Shown piece after piece: positions 55,187-63,178 of a stretch of DNA of 64,000 nucleotides. Under the pieces are notes generated by a model, which saw nothing but the letters and a program-made list of their open reading frames with translations, did not search any database and was not told the origin of the DNA. The DNA lies in NCBI GenBank assembly GCA_045645505.1, contig JAZRIW010000018.1, forward strand, positions 77,382-141,381. The letters run 5' to 3'. Source of the stretch: Fumia sp045645505 (GTDB lineage Bacteria > Bacillota > Clostridia > Oscillospirales > Ruminococcaceae). The position numbers and the translations under genes were made by a program. Each line of letters begins with the position of its first letter. Position 1 is the first letter of the stretch.

Positions 55187-56155
55187 ATGAATGTTGTTGA
55201 ATTTCCTGCTTTAGGATTGGCATTTAATCTTAATCGAGTGGCTTTTAAGCTTGGTGGACTTACGGTTGCATGGTACGGAATTCTTATTACTTTGGGGATA
55301 ATCTTGGCTATGGTTTTTGCACTTTATAATGCAAAGAAGTTTGGTATTATTCCTGATAAACTTATCGATGTTGTGCTTTTTGGAATTATTGGTGGAATTG
55401 TAGGGGCAAGACTTTACTATGTTATTTTCAGCTGGGACAGCTATAAAAATGATTTAATCTCCATTTTTAAGACATGGGAAGGCGGACTTGCAATTTACGG
55501 TGGACTTATGGGTGCTATATTGGCTGGTTTAATTGTAGCAAAGCTTCAGAAGATGAAGTTACTTGCTGTTTTGGATATATCTTCTCTAGGATTTTTAATA
55601 GGACAATCAATAGGCAGATGGGGAAATTTTGTAAATGTTGAGGCGTTCGGCTCAAATACCAATCTGGTATGGGGAATGACAAGTGATAAAATTACTTCTT
55701 ATCTGAGTAATTCCTCTAATGTTGCTACTTTGAATAAACTTGGGGTTTCTGTTGATGCTTTAGCTCCTGTTCATCCTTGTTTTTTGTATGAATCACTCTG
55801 GTGTGCTCTTGGATTTGTATTATTGTTTTTATATTCAAAGCACCGTAAATTCGATGGAGAAGTTTTTCTTATATATACTGCCTGGTATGGATTTGGAAGA
55901 ACTGTGATTGAAGGTCTTCGCACTGACAGTCTGCTTTTGGGAACTATTCGTGTTTCTCAGCTTCTTGCAGCAGTTTTAGTGGTTGCGGCAGTGATTATTC
56001 TGATTGTTGTGCGTTCAAAGATTAAAAGATATCATGATGATAATTATCTTAAGCTTTATGTTGATACAGAAGAATATCAGAATGAATTAACGGAATATAA
56101 TAAAAAACAGCTTGAGAAAAAGTCGAAAACAAAAAAGGAGCTTAAAGATGAGTAA
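55187..56155 (+). CDS. lgt: Prolipoprotein diacylglyceryl transferase
   Basis: Membrane enzyme that attaches a diacylglyceryl group to the lipobox cysteine of lipoproteins. The 322-residue protein has about seven membrane helices, the IGARLYYV-type stretch GGIVGARLYYVIF near residue 72, and the signature GRWGNFVNVEAFG near 145. A lysine-rich C-terminal tail is present. It would process the OppA-like lipoprotein at 13.8 kb. FolD overlaps its end. Confidence 0.95.
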   Translation: MNVVEFPALGLAFNLNRVAFKLGGLTVAWYGILITLGIILAMVFALYNAKKFGIIPDKLIDVVLFGIIGGIVGARLYYVIFSWDSYKNDLISIFKTWEGGLAIYGGLMGAILAGLIVAKLQKMKLLAVLDISSLGFLIGQSIGRWGNFVNVEAFGSNTNLVWGMTSDKITSYLSNSSNVATLNKLGVSVDALAPVHPCFLYESLWCALGFVLLFLYSKHRKFDGEVFLIYTAWYGFGRTVIEGLRTDSLLLGTIRVSQLLAAVLVVAAVIILIVVRSKIKRYHDDNYLKLYVDTEEYQNELTEYNKKQLEKKSKTKKELKDE

Positions 56156-56999
56156 TTTAATTGACGGAAAACAAATTTCTGAACAGGTAAAAGAACGTGT
56201 AAGTGCAGATGTTTTAAAACTTAACGAAAAGGGTATTTCGGTAGGACTTGCTGTTATTATTGTGGGCGATGACCCTGCTTCAAGAGTTTATGTTAATAAT
56301 AAAAAGAAAGCTTGTGCAAGATGTAACATTGAGTCTTTTGAGTATGCACTTCCAAAAGAGACTACAGAAAAAGAACTTTTAGAGCTTATAGATAAACTTA
56401 ATAACGATCCTAAGGTGAATGGAATTTTAGTACAACTTCCTGTTCCTGAACATATTGACGATCATAAAGTTATTGCTGCTATTTCTCCATTGAAGGATGT
56501 AGATGCATTCCATGCTGTTAATGTAGGTAAAATTATGATAGGTGATTTTGACTTTTTGCCTTGCACACCATCAGGTTGTATGGAACTTATTGATTCTACC
56601 GGTGTTGAAATAAGCGGTAAAAATTGTGTTGTAATAGGACGCAGTAATATAGTAGGTAAACCTATGGCGATGCTTTTGCTTCACAGAAACGGTACAGTTA
56701 CTATTTGTCATTCAAAAACACAGAATTTAAAAGAAATCTGTAAAGAAGCCGATATTTTGGTTGCTGCTGTCGGAAAGGCTAAGTTTGTTACAGCGGATAT
56801 GGTTAAAAAGGGCGCTGTTGTAATTGATGTCGGAATGAACAGAGATGAAAATGGAAAGCTTTGCGGCGATGTTGATTTTGATGCTGTAAAGGATATAGCG
56901 GGTTATATCACTCCTGTTCCTGGTGGAGTAGGACCTATGACAATTGCAACATTGATGCAGAATACAGTTACTGCAGCTAAGATACAAAATAACATATAA
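56148..56999 (+). CDS. folD: Bifunctional methylenetetrahydrofolate dehydrogenase/cyclohydrolase
   Basis: Oxidises methylene-THF and hydrolyses methenyl-THF in one-carbon metabolism. The 283-residue protein has the catalytic region YVNNKKKAC near residue 55 (with the key lysine) and VQLPVPEHID near 98, then the Rossmann motif VVIGRSNIVGKPMAMLL near 163 and the end TPVPGGVGPMT. The ATG at 56148 overlaps lgt by eight bases and follows AAAGGAG. Confidence 0.97.
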   Translation: MSNLIDGKQISEQVKERVSADVLKLNEKGISVGLAVIIVGDDPASRVYVNNKKKACARCNIESFEYALPKETTEKELLELIDKLNNDPKVNGILVQLPVPEHIDDHKVIAAISPLKDVDAFHAVNVGKIMIGDFDFLPCTPSGCMELIDSTGVEISGKNCVVIGRSNIVGKPMAMLLLHRNGTVTICHSKTQNLKEICKEADILVAAVGKAKFVTADMVKKGAVVIDVGMNRDENGKLCGDVDFDAVKDIAGYITPVPGGVGPMTIATLMQNTVTAAKIQNNI

Positions 57000-57013
57000 T
57001 AAGATTAATTCCG

Positions 57014-57042
57014 TTGACATTGTCAGCGGAATTTATTATAAT
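57014..57042 (+). promoter_or_regulatory. Consensus promoter of the pseudokinase gene, with overlapping dyad
   Basis: TTGACA and TATAAT are separated by exactly 17 bases. The -35 element lies inside an inverted repeat (57007-57033) of AATTCCG...CGGAATT with one G-T mismatch. The repeat could be an operator or the terminator of folD. Confidence 0.7.
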
Positions 57043-57096
57043 ATAGGATAGATAGATAAAATTTTTGGGCAATTTTATGAATAGGAGGTGTCTGAT

Positions 57097-58788
57097 TTGA
57101 ATGATAAGCTATGTATGGGTTGTATGAGGGAAAAAGGAAATGGTGATATATGTCCGTTTTGCGGATATTCTGAGGATTCACCTTATTTTCATTCTTATTT
57201 AGCACCTCATACTGTTATAAACGACAGATATATTGTTGGTAAGGTTATTTCATATAATGGTGAAAGTGTTACATATTTAGGCTATGATACCATAACCGGT
57301 AAAAAGGTTAAAATTTGTGAGTATTTTCCTGAAACTCTGTCTAAAAGGGAAAGTGATGGACTTTCTGTTAGGGCAAATTATGAAAGTCAGATTCATTTTA
57401 AGGCTTATATGAGTGATTTTATCGATATTGCTCAAAAGCTTTCAAGAATGAAAACACTTACTTGTATTACTCAGGTTTTAAATATTTGTCATCAGAATAA
57501 TACTGTTTATTCAATACTTGAGTATGTTGATGGTATTTCTTTAAAGACTTATTTAAAGAAACGCGGAAGTATGTTAGAGTGGTCTGAAACCTTAGATTTG
57601 TTTTTGCCGATTATAAAAACTCTTTCAATGGTTCACGATGATGGTTTAATTCACAGAGGTTTATCAAGTGACAGTATTATTTTAAGTCGATCAGGTGTTG
57701 CTAAGATAGATGCTTTTTGTATAAGTGCTGTCCGTGCTGCCCGTACAGAACTTGTTTCGGAACTTTTTCCCGGATTTTCGGCACCTGAGCAATATTCTAC
57801 TGTAAGTCCTCATGGACCATGGACAGATGTTTATGCTATTTGTGCTTTGATGTATTATTGTCTTACTTTAAAAATTCCAACTGAGGCTTTACTTCGTTCT
57901 CCTTTTAAGCCATTAGCTTCTCCAAGAGATAGAAATGAAACTATCCCATCATATATTTCAGAGGTAATTATAAAAGGTCTTTCCATTTCTGTTTCAGAGC
58001 GTATTTCCAATATGGAAAATTTAGCTAAAGCCTTAACTGCTTCTCTTAAGGAAAATGTTAATGTAGGAAGTGAAGCACCTACAGTAGCGATTCCTGTGCA
58101 AAAAGAGGATACAAAGTCTGATATTGTTGCTCCTATAGAAAAAGAAAAGCAATCTGCAAGCAAGCGAATGGTACTTTTAAGTATGGTAGTTACTTTACCT
58201 ATTTTACTTGCAATATTGATTTTTACTTTCTGGTTTTTATTCGGAAACTCCCGAAACAAACCAGAGGAGAGTTCTGATTATTCCGAAAGTGTTTTTGGTA
58301 GTTCATATGAGGAATTAAGCAGCTTTGAAAGTTCTGAAGAATCTTCTGAAAGTGTAATAATGCTTAAGGTTAAGGATTTTGTGGGACAGGATTATAAAAT
58401 AACCACATCTAATCTTGAAAATCTTGAAAATTATATCTTTGAGGAACCTGAATATGTTTTCGACGACGAAAAACCTGAAGGTGCTATTGTTTGGCAGAGT
58501 GTAACTGAGGGTACTGAATTTGAAGAAAGAATAGGCATTTCATTTAAGGTCAGCAAAGGTTCCGAGGGTATTTTGATTCCTTCTTTTGATAAGAAAACAA
58601 TAGAGGAGTATTCAAGGGAACTCGAAGAATCGGATATAAGTTATATAATTTTATATCGTTATGATGAATCGTATCCGTCAGGATATGTTATAGGTACAGA
58701 CCATACAGTTGGCAGTAAATATAAAAAATCAGATGGGGTTATCGAGGTTTATGTTAATAAAGCTCCACCTGCTGTGGAAGTGGAATAA
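57097..58788 (+). CDS. Zinc-ribbon pseudokinase with membrane segment and PASTA-like C-terminus
   Basis: A 563-residue membrane protein. An N-terminal zinc ribbon has cysteines at 6, 9, 19 and 22. A kinase-like domain spans about 45-320, with the lysine in KICEYFP, but the catalytic aspartate is gone (IHRGLSSDSI) and DFG is replaced by DAF. A helix at about 358-383 is followed by a serine/glutamate-rich linker and two PASTA-like units. It is probably a sensor or scaffold rather than a kinase. The TTG at 57097 follows AGGAGG. It converges on spoIIE. Confidence 0.85.
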   Translation: MNDKLCMGCMREKGNGDICPFCGYSEDSPYFHSYLAPHTVINDRYIVGKVISYNGESVTYLGYDTITGKKVKICEYFPETLSKRESDGLSVRANYESQIHFKAYMSDFIDIAQKLSRMKTLTCITQVLNICHQNNTVYSILEYVDGISLKTYLKKRGSMLEWSETLDLFLPIIKTLSMVHDDGLIHRGLSSDSIILSRSGVAKIDAFCISAVRAARTELVSELFPGFSAPEQYSTVSPHGPWTDVYAICALMYYCLTLKIPTEALLRSPFKPLASPRDRNETIPSYISEVIIKGLSISVSERISNMENLAKALTASLKENVNVGSEAPTVAIPVQKEDTKSDIVAPIEKEKQSASKRMVLLSMVVTLPILLAILIFTFWFLFGNSRNKPEESSDYSESVFGSSYEELSSFESSEESSESVIMLKVKDFVGQDYKITTSNLENLENYIFEEPEYVFDDEKPEGAIVWQSVTEGTEFEERIGISFKVSKGSEGILIPSFDKKTIEEYSRELEESDISYIILYRYDESYPSGYVIGTDHTVGSKYKKSDGVIEVYVNKAPPAVEVE

Positions 58789-58795
58789 AAATATT

Positions 58796-58836
58796 AAAGA
58801 GTGGTTGAAACTGTTTGTTTTCAGCCACTCTTTTTT
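58796..58836. terminator. Bidirectional terminator between pseudokinase gene and spoIIE
   Basis: AAAGAGTGGTTGAAA at 58796-58810 pairs with TTTCAGCCACTCTTT at 58819-58833, and a T run follows. Confidence 0.9.
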
Positions 58837-58846
58837 GTAAATATAT

Positions 58847-61141
58847 TTACTTTACAGCAGTTATTCTTGCGACGAGAACAGTTATATCGTCATCTGAATC
58901 TTTATTTCTGATTTTTGCAAGAGTTGTTATTTTAGAAGCTATTTCGTGGGGTGAAAGTTCGGAGATAAGTGATATTTCCTCCTTAAGCCAGTCAGGATTT
59001 ATTGAAACTGCTCCGTCTGTAACCATAACTATTAAATCGTTATTTTGTAGTTTAAATTCATTTTTATTGTATGAAATTCCTTGCAAAATTCCAATTGGAA
59101 GGGAACTGGAACCGATAATAATCGTTTTTTTATTTCTGCTTATAAATGAAACGCTTGCTCCTGCTTTAAGAAATTCTGCATTTCCGGTATATAGATCGAT
59201 ACAGCCTATATCTAAAGTCGCTAAAGATTCGTCGCCTGCCTTTACTAACAGCGCACTGTTTATAAATTTCAGTGCGGCATCAAAACCAAACCCTGCTTTT
59301 AGGAGCTTTAAGATGAAATTACAAGTCATTACAGAATCTACTGCCGCACGACCTCCATTACCCATGCCATCGCTTAATATAAGGTGTGCAAATCCACGAC
59401 TGTCGGTAAAATACTCATAACAATCGCCTGAAATATTTTGATTTTTACAATTTGCTTGTCCTGCAGAAAATTCCAAAGTGTATTTTGCTTTTTCAAAAAA
59501 TGAAATTTTAGTCATATTCTGAGCTGTGACGATGCTCGGATAGTCAAAATCACGCTCTAAAGCACAACTTAATTCTTCAGAGATAAGCTTAAAGTCTGCT
59601 TCAGTGGGGGAATTTTTATAAACCTCTATCCGCATTCTGTCATATTTATCAACGATGCAATATACTTCATCGGGATTTTCTCCGTTTTCTGAAAAAATAT
59701 CATATGCTATCTGTGATAATTTGGGATTCAAAAAGGCACTTTCTGAAATTTCTTCACTTATTTCGCAAAGCATATCGGCTATCCCTTCGAGTTGTTCTGT
59801 TGCAACCTGCTTAGCATTCATTATTTTGCGTGATGCATCTTTATTTGAGAGAAATTCGTGATAATATTTATTTATTGCGCGTATCAGCTCCGGTTTTTTT
59901 ATACATTGTGAATCTATACTGCCAGGAAGGTCCTCTTTGCTTACTTTTCCGTTTTCTTTTAAAGTTTCGGTGAGCTTTTGAAAAGCTTCTATTGTTCTGT
60001 TATAGCTTGATTCCCAACAGAACATTTTAAGTCCGCACCGTTTGCATATTTCTTCGGCTGTTTTATCATATATTGCTGAAATATTGCGTATTTCGGTGTT
60101 TTTTATTTTTTCCGATACCGCTTCAACAGCTGAATGTATTTCTTCTAAAGTTTTAGAGGCGAATTTAAGCTTTGAGGAGGTCCTGTTTGATGCTTTAAAG
60201 TTATTACTGACAAGGGATTTGGGAGAGACGTAAATTTTAGAGAGAAGTTGTTGAGGTAAAACCATAAAAATTGATGATGCAATAAGCATATCAAAAGCCC
60301 CTTTAATAGAGTAACTGTCTCCACTTGTAATTATAAGGCCCACTGTATAGGTCAAGATGAAAAAGGCGGTTTGGGTGAGGCGTCCGAAATATCCGAAATA
60401 CCCTGAAATCATTGCTGCTATCGCATATAGTCCGCCTGATATTATAAAGTTTTGTGAATAGAGTGTAAGCATTGCCGAAAATAAAAGTCCTAAAACTGCA
60501 CTTGATGATGTCCCTTTGCATTTTGCAGTTGCCAAAAGTAAAAGAGTAACAAGAATTCTGCCTAAATTAAATACGAAAAAATTTATCCGGCAACAGCCTA
60601 AAAGACCTATAAGAATAATCAATATAAGACTTGTTTTTTCTATTAATCCATTTTCGCCAAATTTTTTAGATGCAGAGAGAGATTTGTGGGCAAAAAAAGA
60701 AAAGTATGTAAGTGTTCCGCCTAAAACTCCTTCAAAAAAACAAAAAATGAGGTCTATTACCCCTTTATTCAAGATAACATTTTTTATGAAAAGACATGTA
60801 AATAAAGTTATGGCTGAAATAACAGAAAGAAAAAAAGGATGACTTCTTATTTTGGGAATTTCTGATATTGCAGATTTTATTCCGAGAATTATAAAAAGAG
60901 ATACGATGTATGGAAAGTTTTCTACAAAATCTCCTAAAAGACTGTATCCAATCAAGGCACCTAAAAAAGATGAAACGGATAATTTTATCGGAAATGCAGC
61001 GGTAATTGCAACACCGAAAGGGGAGAGTACATTTAATATCTTGACATTTGAAGCTAAAAATGAAAAAATAGAAGTAAATAGGTATTTTATGTTTTCTGAA
61101 GCAGGGGACTCTTTTAGTTTTGTTATCGATATGCTTTTCAT
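58847..61141 (-). CDS. spoIIE: Stage II sporulation protein E, PP2C phosphatase
   Basis: Membrane phosphatase that activates sigma-F in the forespore by dephosphorylating SpoIIAA, and takes part in asymmetric division. The 764-residue protein has about ten N-terminal membrane helices up to residue 320, a regulatory middle part, and a PP2C domain from about 560. Metal-binding motifs are SGDCYEYF, LSDGMGNG and VTDGAV. This is the full normal layout and strongly suggests that the host makes endospores. Confidence 0.96.
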   Translation of the reverse strand: MKSISITKLKESPASENIKYLFTSIFSFLASNVKILNVLSPFGVAITAAFPIKLSVSSFLGALIGYSLLGDFVENFPYIVSLFIILGIKSAISEIPKIRSHPFFLSVISAITLFTCLFIKNVILNKGVIDLIFCFFEGVLGGTLTYFSFFAHKSLSASKKFGENGLIEKTSLILIILIGLLGCCRINFFVFNLGRILVTLLLLATAKCKGTSSSAVLGLLFSAMLTLYSQNFIISGGLYAIAAMISGYFGYFGRLTQTAFFILTYTVGLIITSGDSYSIKGAFDMLIASSIFMVLPQQLLSKIYVSPKSLVSNNFKASNRTSSKLKFASKTLEEIHSAVEAVSEKIKNTEIRNISAIYDKTAEEICKRCGLKMFCWESSYNRTIEAFQKLTETLKENGKVSKEDLPGSIDSQCIKKPELIRAINKYYHEFLSNKDASRKIMNAKQVATEQLEGIADMLCEISEEISESAFLNPKLSQIAYDIFSENGENPDEVYCIVDKYDRMRIEVYKNSPTEADFKLISEELSCALERDFDYPSIVTAQNMTKISFFEKAKYTLEFSAGQANCKNQNISGDCYEYFTDSRGFAHLILSDGMGNGGRAAVDSVMTCNFILKLLKAGFGFDAALKFINSALLVKAGDESLATLDIGCIDLYTGNAEFLKAGASVSFISRNKKTIIIGSSSLPIGILQGISYNKNEFKLQNNDLIVMVTDGAVSINPDWLKEEISLISELSPHEIASKITTLAKIRNKDSDDDITVLVARITAVK

Positions 61142-61172
61142 AATTCAACGACCTTTCTTTTTATTTAATATC

Positions 61173-61206
61173 ATTATAAGAAATGATTTTTAAAAAGATT
61201 GTCGCA
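61173..61206 (-). promoter_or_regulatory. Candidate Spo0A-activated promoter of spoIIE
   Basis: A minus-strand TATAAT lies at 61173-61178 with a poor -35. About 20 bases upstream is TGCGACAA (61199-61206), one base from the 0A-box TTCGACAA. This arrangement is typical of Spo0A-activated sigma-A promoters. Confidence 0.45.
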
Positions 61207-61232
61207 GTGTAATTGTTACTTTTTGGTTTTTT

Positions 61233-61261
61233 TTGAAAAAGGATTATGATTGTGGTATAAT
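61233..61261 (+). promoter_or_regulatory. Promoter of the birA-lcp operon
   Basis: TTGAAA and TATAAT are separated by 17 bases. Confidence 0.7.
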
Positions 61262-61305
61262 AAGGTTCATAAAAGACGATTTTTTTGTTTTTAAGGAGTT
61301 ATAAA

Positions 61306-62100
61306 ATGGAATATTCAGCTTTTGAGATAGAAAAGAGAATAGTTTCACAAAAAATCGGAAGTAATATTATCTTTCTTGACGAAGTGGATTCAACAAATTT
61401 ATACGCTAAAAATATAGCCAATCTTAATAATCCTGATGGTACTGTCATTATAGCTGAGCATCAATCAGCGGGAAGAGGGAGATTAGACAGAAAATTTTTC
61501 TCACCATCGGGTAGCGGTGTCTATCTTTCGATACTTTTATATCCTGATTTACCGATACAGAGTATCAATACTATAACTTTACTTGCGGCATTGGCTTCTT
61601 TAGATACCGTGGAAGAACTTTGTGGTGTAAGGCCGATGGTGAAATGGCCTAACGATATATACCTGAATGGTAAAAAGCTCTGTGGAATCCTTACAGAATC
61701 GGCAGTTGACTCAAATGGAAAGGCAATTTATGTTATAGTGGGAATAGGAGTTAATATATCTGTAAAGCAAAATGCTTTACCTGAAGAAATTTCTAAAATT
61801 GCCACTTCAATTTTAACTGAGACAAAAAAAGAGATAAACAGAGCAGATTATGTAGCTTGTTTACTTAAAAATTTTGAAAAATATTATAATGAGTTTCCTC
61901 AAAACAAAGACTTTATAATTAAAAAGTATTCAAATGATATGATATTCCTTAATAATGAAATTATGGTGAATGAGCTTAACGGTAGTTATAAAGCAAAGCT
62001 TATTGGCATTAATGAAGACGGATTTCTTTTGGTGAAAAATGAAAATGGTGAGCAGAAAACCATAATAGGTGGAGAAATAAGTATAAGACCTATTAAGTAA
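61306..62100 (+). CDS. birA: Biotin--protein ligase without DNA-binding domain
   Basis: Attaches biotin to carboxylase carrier proteins through biotinyl-AMP. The 264-residue protein begins near the catalytic fold (LDEVDSTNLYAK) and has the adenylate loop SAGRGRLDRKF near residue 60, KWPNDIYLNGKKLCGILTE near 118 and a small C-terminal SH3-like domain. The N-terminal helix-turn-helix of repressor-type BirA is missing, so it should act only as a ligase. The ATG at 61306 follows AAGGAG. Confidence 0.95.
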   Translation: MEYSAFEIEKRIVSQKIGSNIIFLDEVDSTNLYAKNIANLNNPDGTVIIAEHQSAGRGRLDRKFFSPSGSGVYLSILLYPDLPIQSINTITLLAALASLDTVEELCGVRPMVKWPNDIYLNGKKLCGILTESAVDSNGKAIYVIVGIGVNISVKQNALPEEISKIATSILTETKKEINRADYVACLLKNFEKYYNEFPQNKDFIIKKYSNDMIFLNNEIMVNELNGSYKAKLIGINEDGFLLVKNENGEQKTIIGGEISIRPIK

Positions 62101-62112
62101 GGAAGGTAAAAT

Positions 62113-63135
62113 ATGAAAGGTGAAAAAAAGGTAGGGAAAAGAATTGGTATTGCACTAATTATAATTTTTGTGATATTAATTGTTATCTTGCTGTCGGTGT
62201 TTTTATTTGCAAAATTCAGATATCTTAATAAAATATCCGAAGACAATGATTTTAAAGCAGAAAGAGTCAGTATGAATCTTGATATGTTTGAAAATCACGA
62301 AGTCACAAATATTGCATTATTCGGATTGGATACAAGAAAAGATATAGATTCAGGACGCTCAGATGCCGTTATAATTTTAACTCTTGACCGTGCACACGAT
62401 AAGATAAAAATAACTTCTGTTGCACGTGATACATATGTAAAAATAGAAAAAACCAATCCTGACGGATCTACTTATACTTTTAATGATAAACTCACTCATG
62501 CATATAGTTATGGTGGCCCTGAACTTGCAGTAAAGACGCTTAATCAGAACTTTGATATGAATATTTCTGATTATGTTACAGTTAATTTCTTTCAGTTTGT
62601 TGAAATTATCGATTATATAGGCGGAGTAGAGGTCGATGTCAGTGCAAAAGAAAGAAGTGTTATGAATAAAATTTATCTTCCGGGAATAAGAAAAAGCGGA
62701 ATAGAATGTGAAGATTTGGAAGGAACGGGACTTCAGATACTTTCGGGAGCACAGGCACTTGCATATTCAAGAGACAGATACAGTCATGGCGGAGATATAC
62801 AAAGGGGTAATCGACAAAAAGAAGTATTGGTTGCCGCTTATGAGAAAATCAAAAAGATGAAAAATATACTTCATTTTGATAAAATTATTGAAATGCTTTG
62901 TTCAAATTGTGTTACAAGCTTAAAAGATTATGAAATTCTTGATATAGCGGTATGGACAGCATATAAAATGCCACAGAGCGAAAGTTTCACTTTACCTACT
63001 GCTAACTGTAACCCCAAAAGTGGTAATGACGCTATGGTAAACGGAGTATGGTATTACATATATGATCTTGATATTGCAACTGAGGAGTTGCATAAATTTA
63101 TAAAAGAAACTGATGATTTGGCTCCAATGATGTAA
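62113..63135 (+). CDS. LytR-CpsA-Psr family cell-wall glycopolymer transferase
   Basis: A 340-residue membrane-anchored protein that is expected to attach teichoic acids or other polymers to peptidoglycan. One N-terminal helix (about 10-32) leads to the LCP domain with IALFGLDTRKD, GRSDAVIILTLD and SVARDTYV, plus the later ALAYSRDRYSHGGDIQRGNRQ. These are the phosphate-lipid and metal-binding motifs. It follows birA by 12 bases and is probably its operon partner. Confidence 0.93.
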   Translation: MKGEKKVGKRIGIALIIIFVILIVILLSVFLFAKFRYLNKISEDNDFKAERVSMNLDMFENHEVTNIALFGLDTRKDIDSGRSDAVIILTLDRAHDKIKITSVARDTYVKIEKTNPDGSTYTFNDKLTHAYSYGGPELAVKTLNQNFDMNISDYVTVNFFQFVEIIDYIGGVEVDVSAKERSVMNKIYLPGIRKSGIECEDLEGTGLQILSGAQALAYSRDRYSHGGDIQRGNRQKEVLVAAYEKIKKMKNILHFDKIIEMLCSNCVTSLKDYEILDIAVWTAYKMPQSESFTLPTANCNPKSGNDAMVNGVWYYIYDLDIATEELHKFIKETDDLAPMM

Positions 63136-63178
63136 TTTTGTTAAAATTTGAAGTTTATTTTGGAATGGATGGTAAGTT

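Noticed and set aside
61306..62100. birA with lost DNA-binding domain through frameshift
   Set aside because: No helix-turn-helix coding sequence is visible upstream in any frame, and a promoter and ribosome site lie just before the short form.
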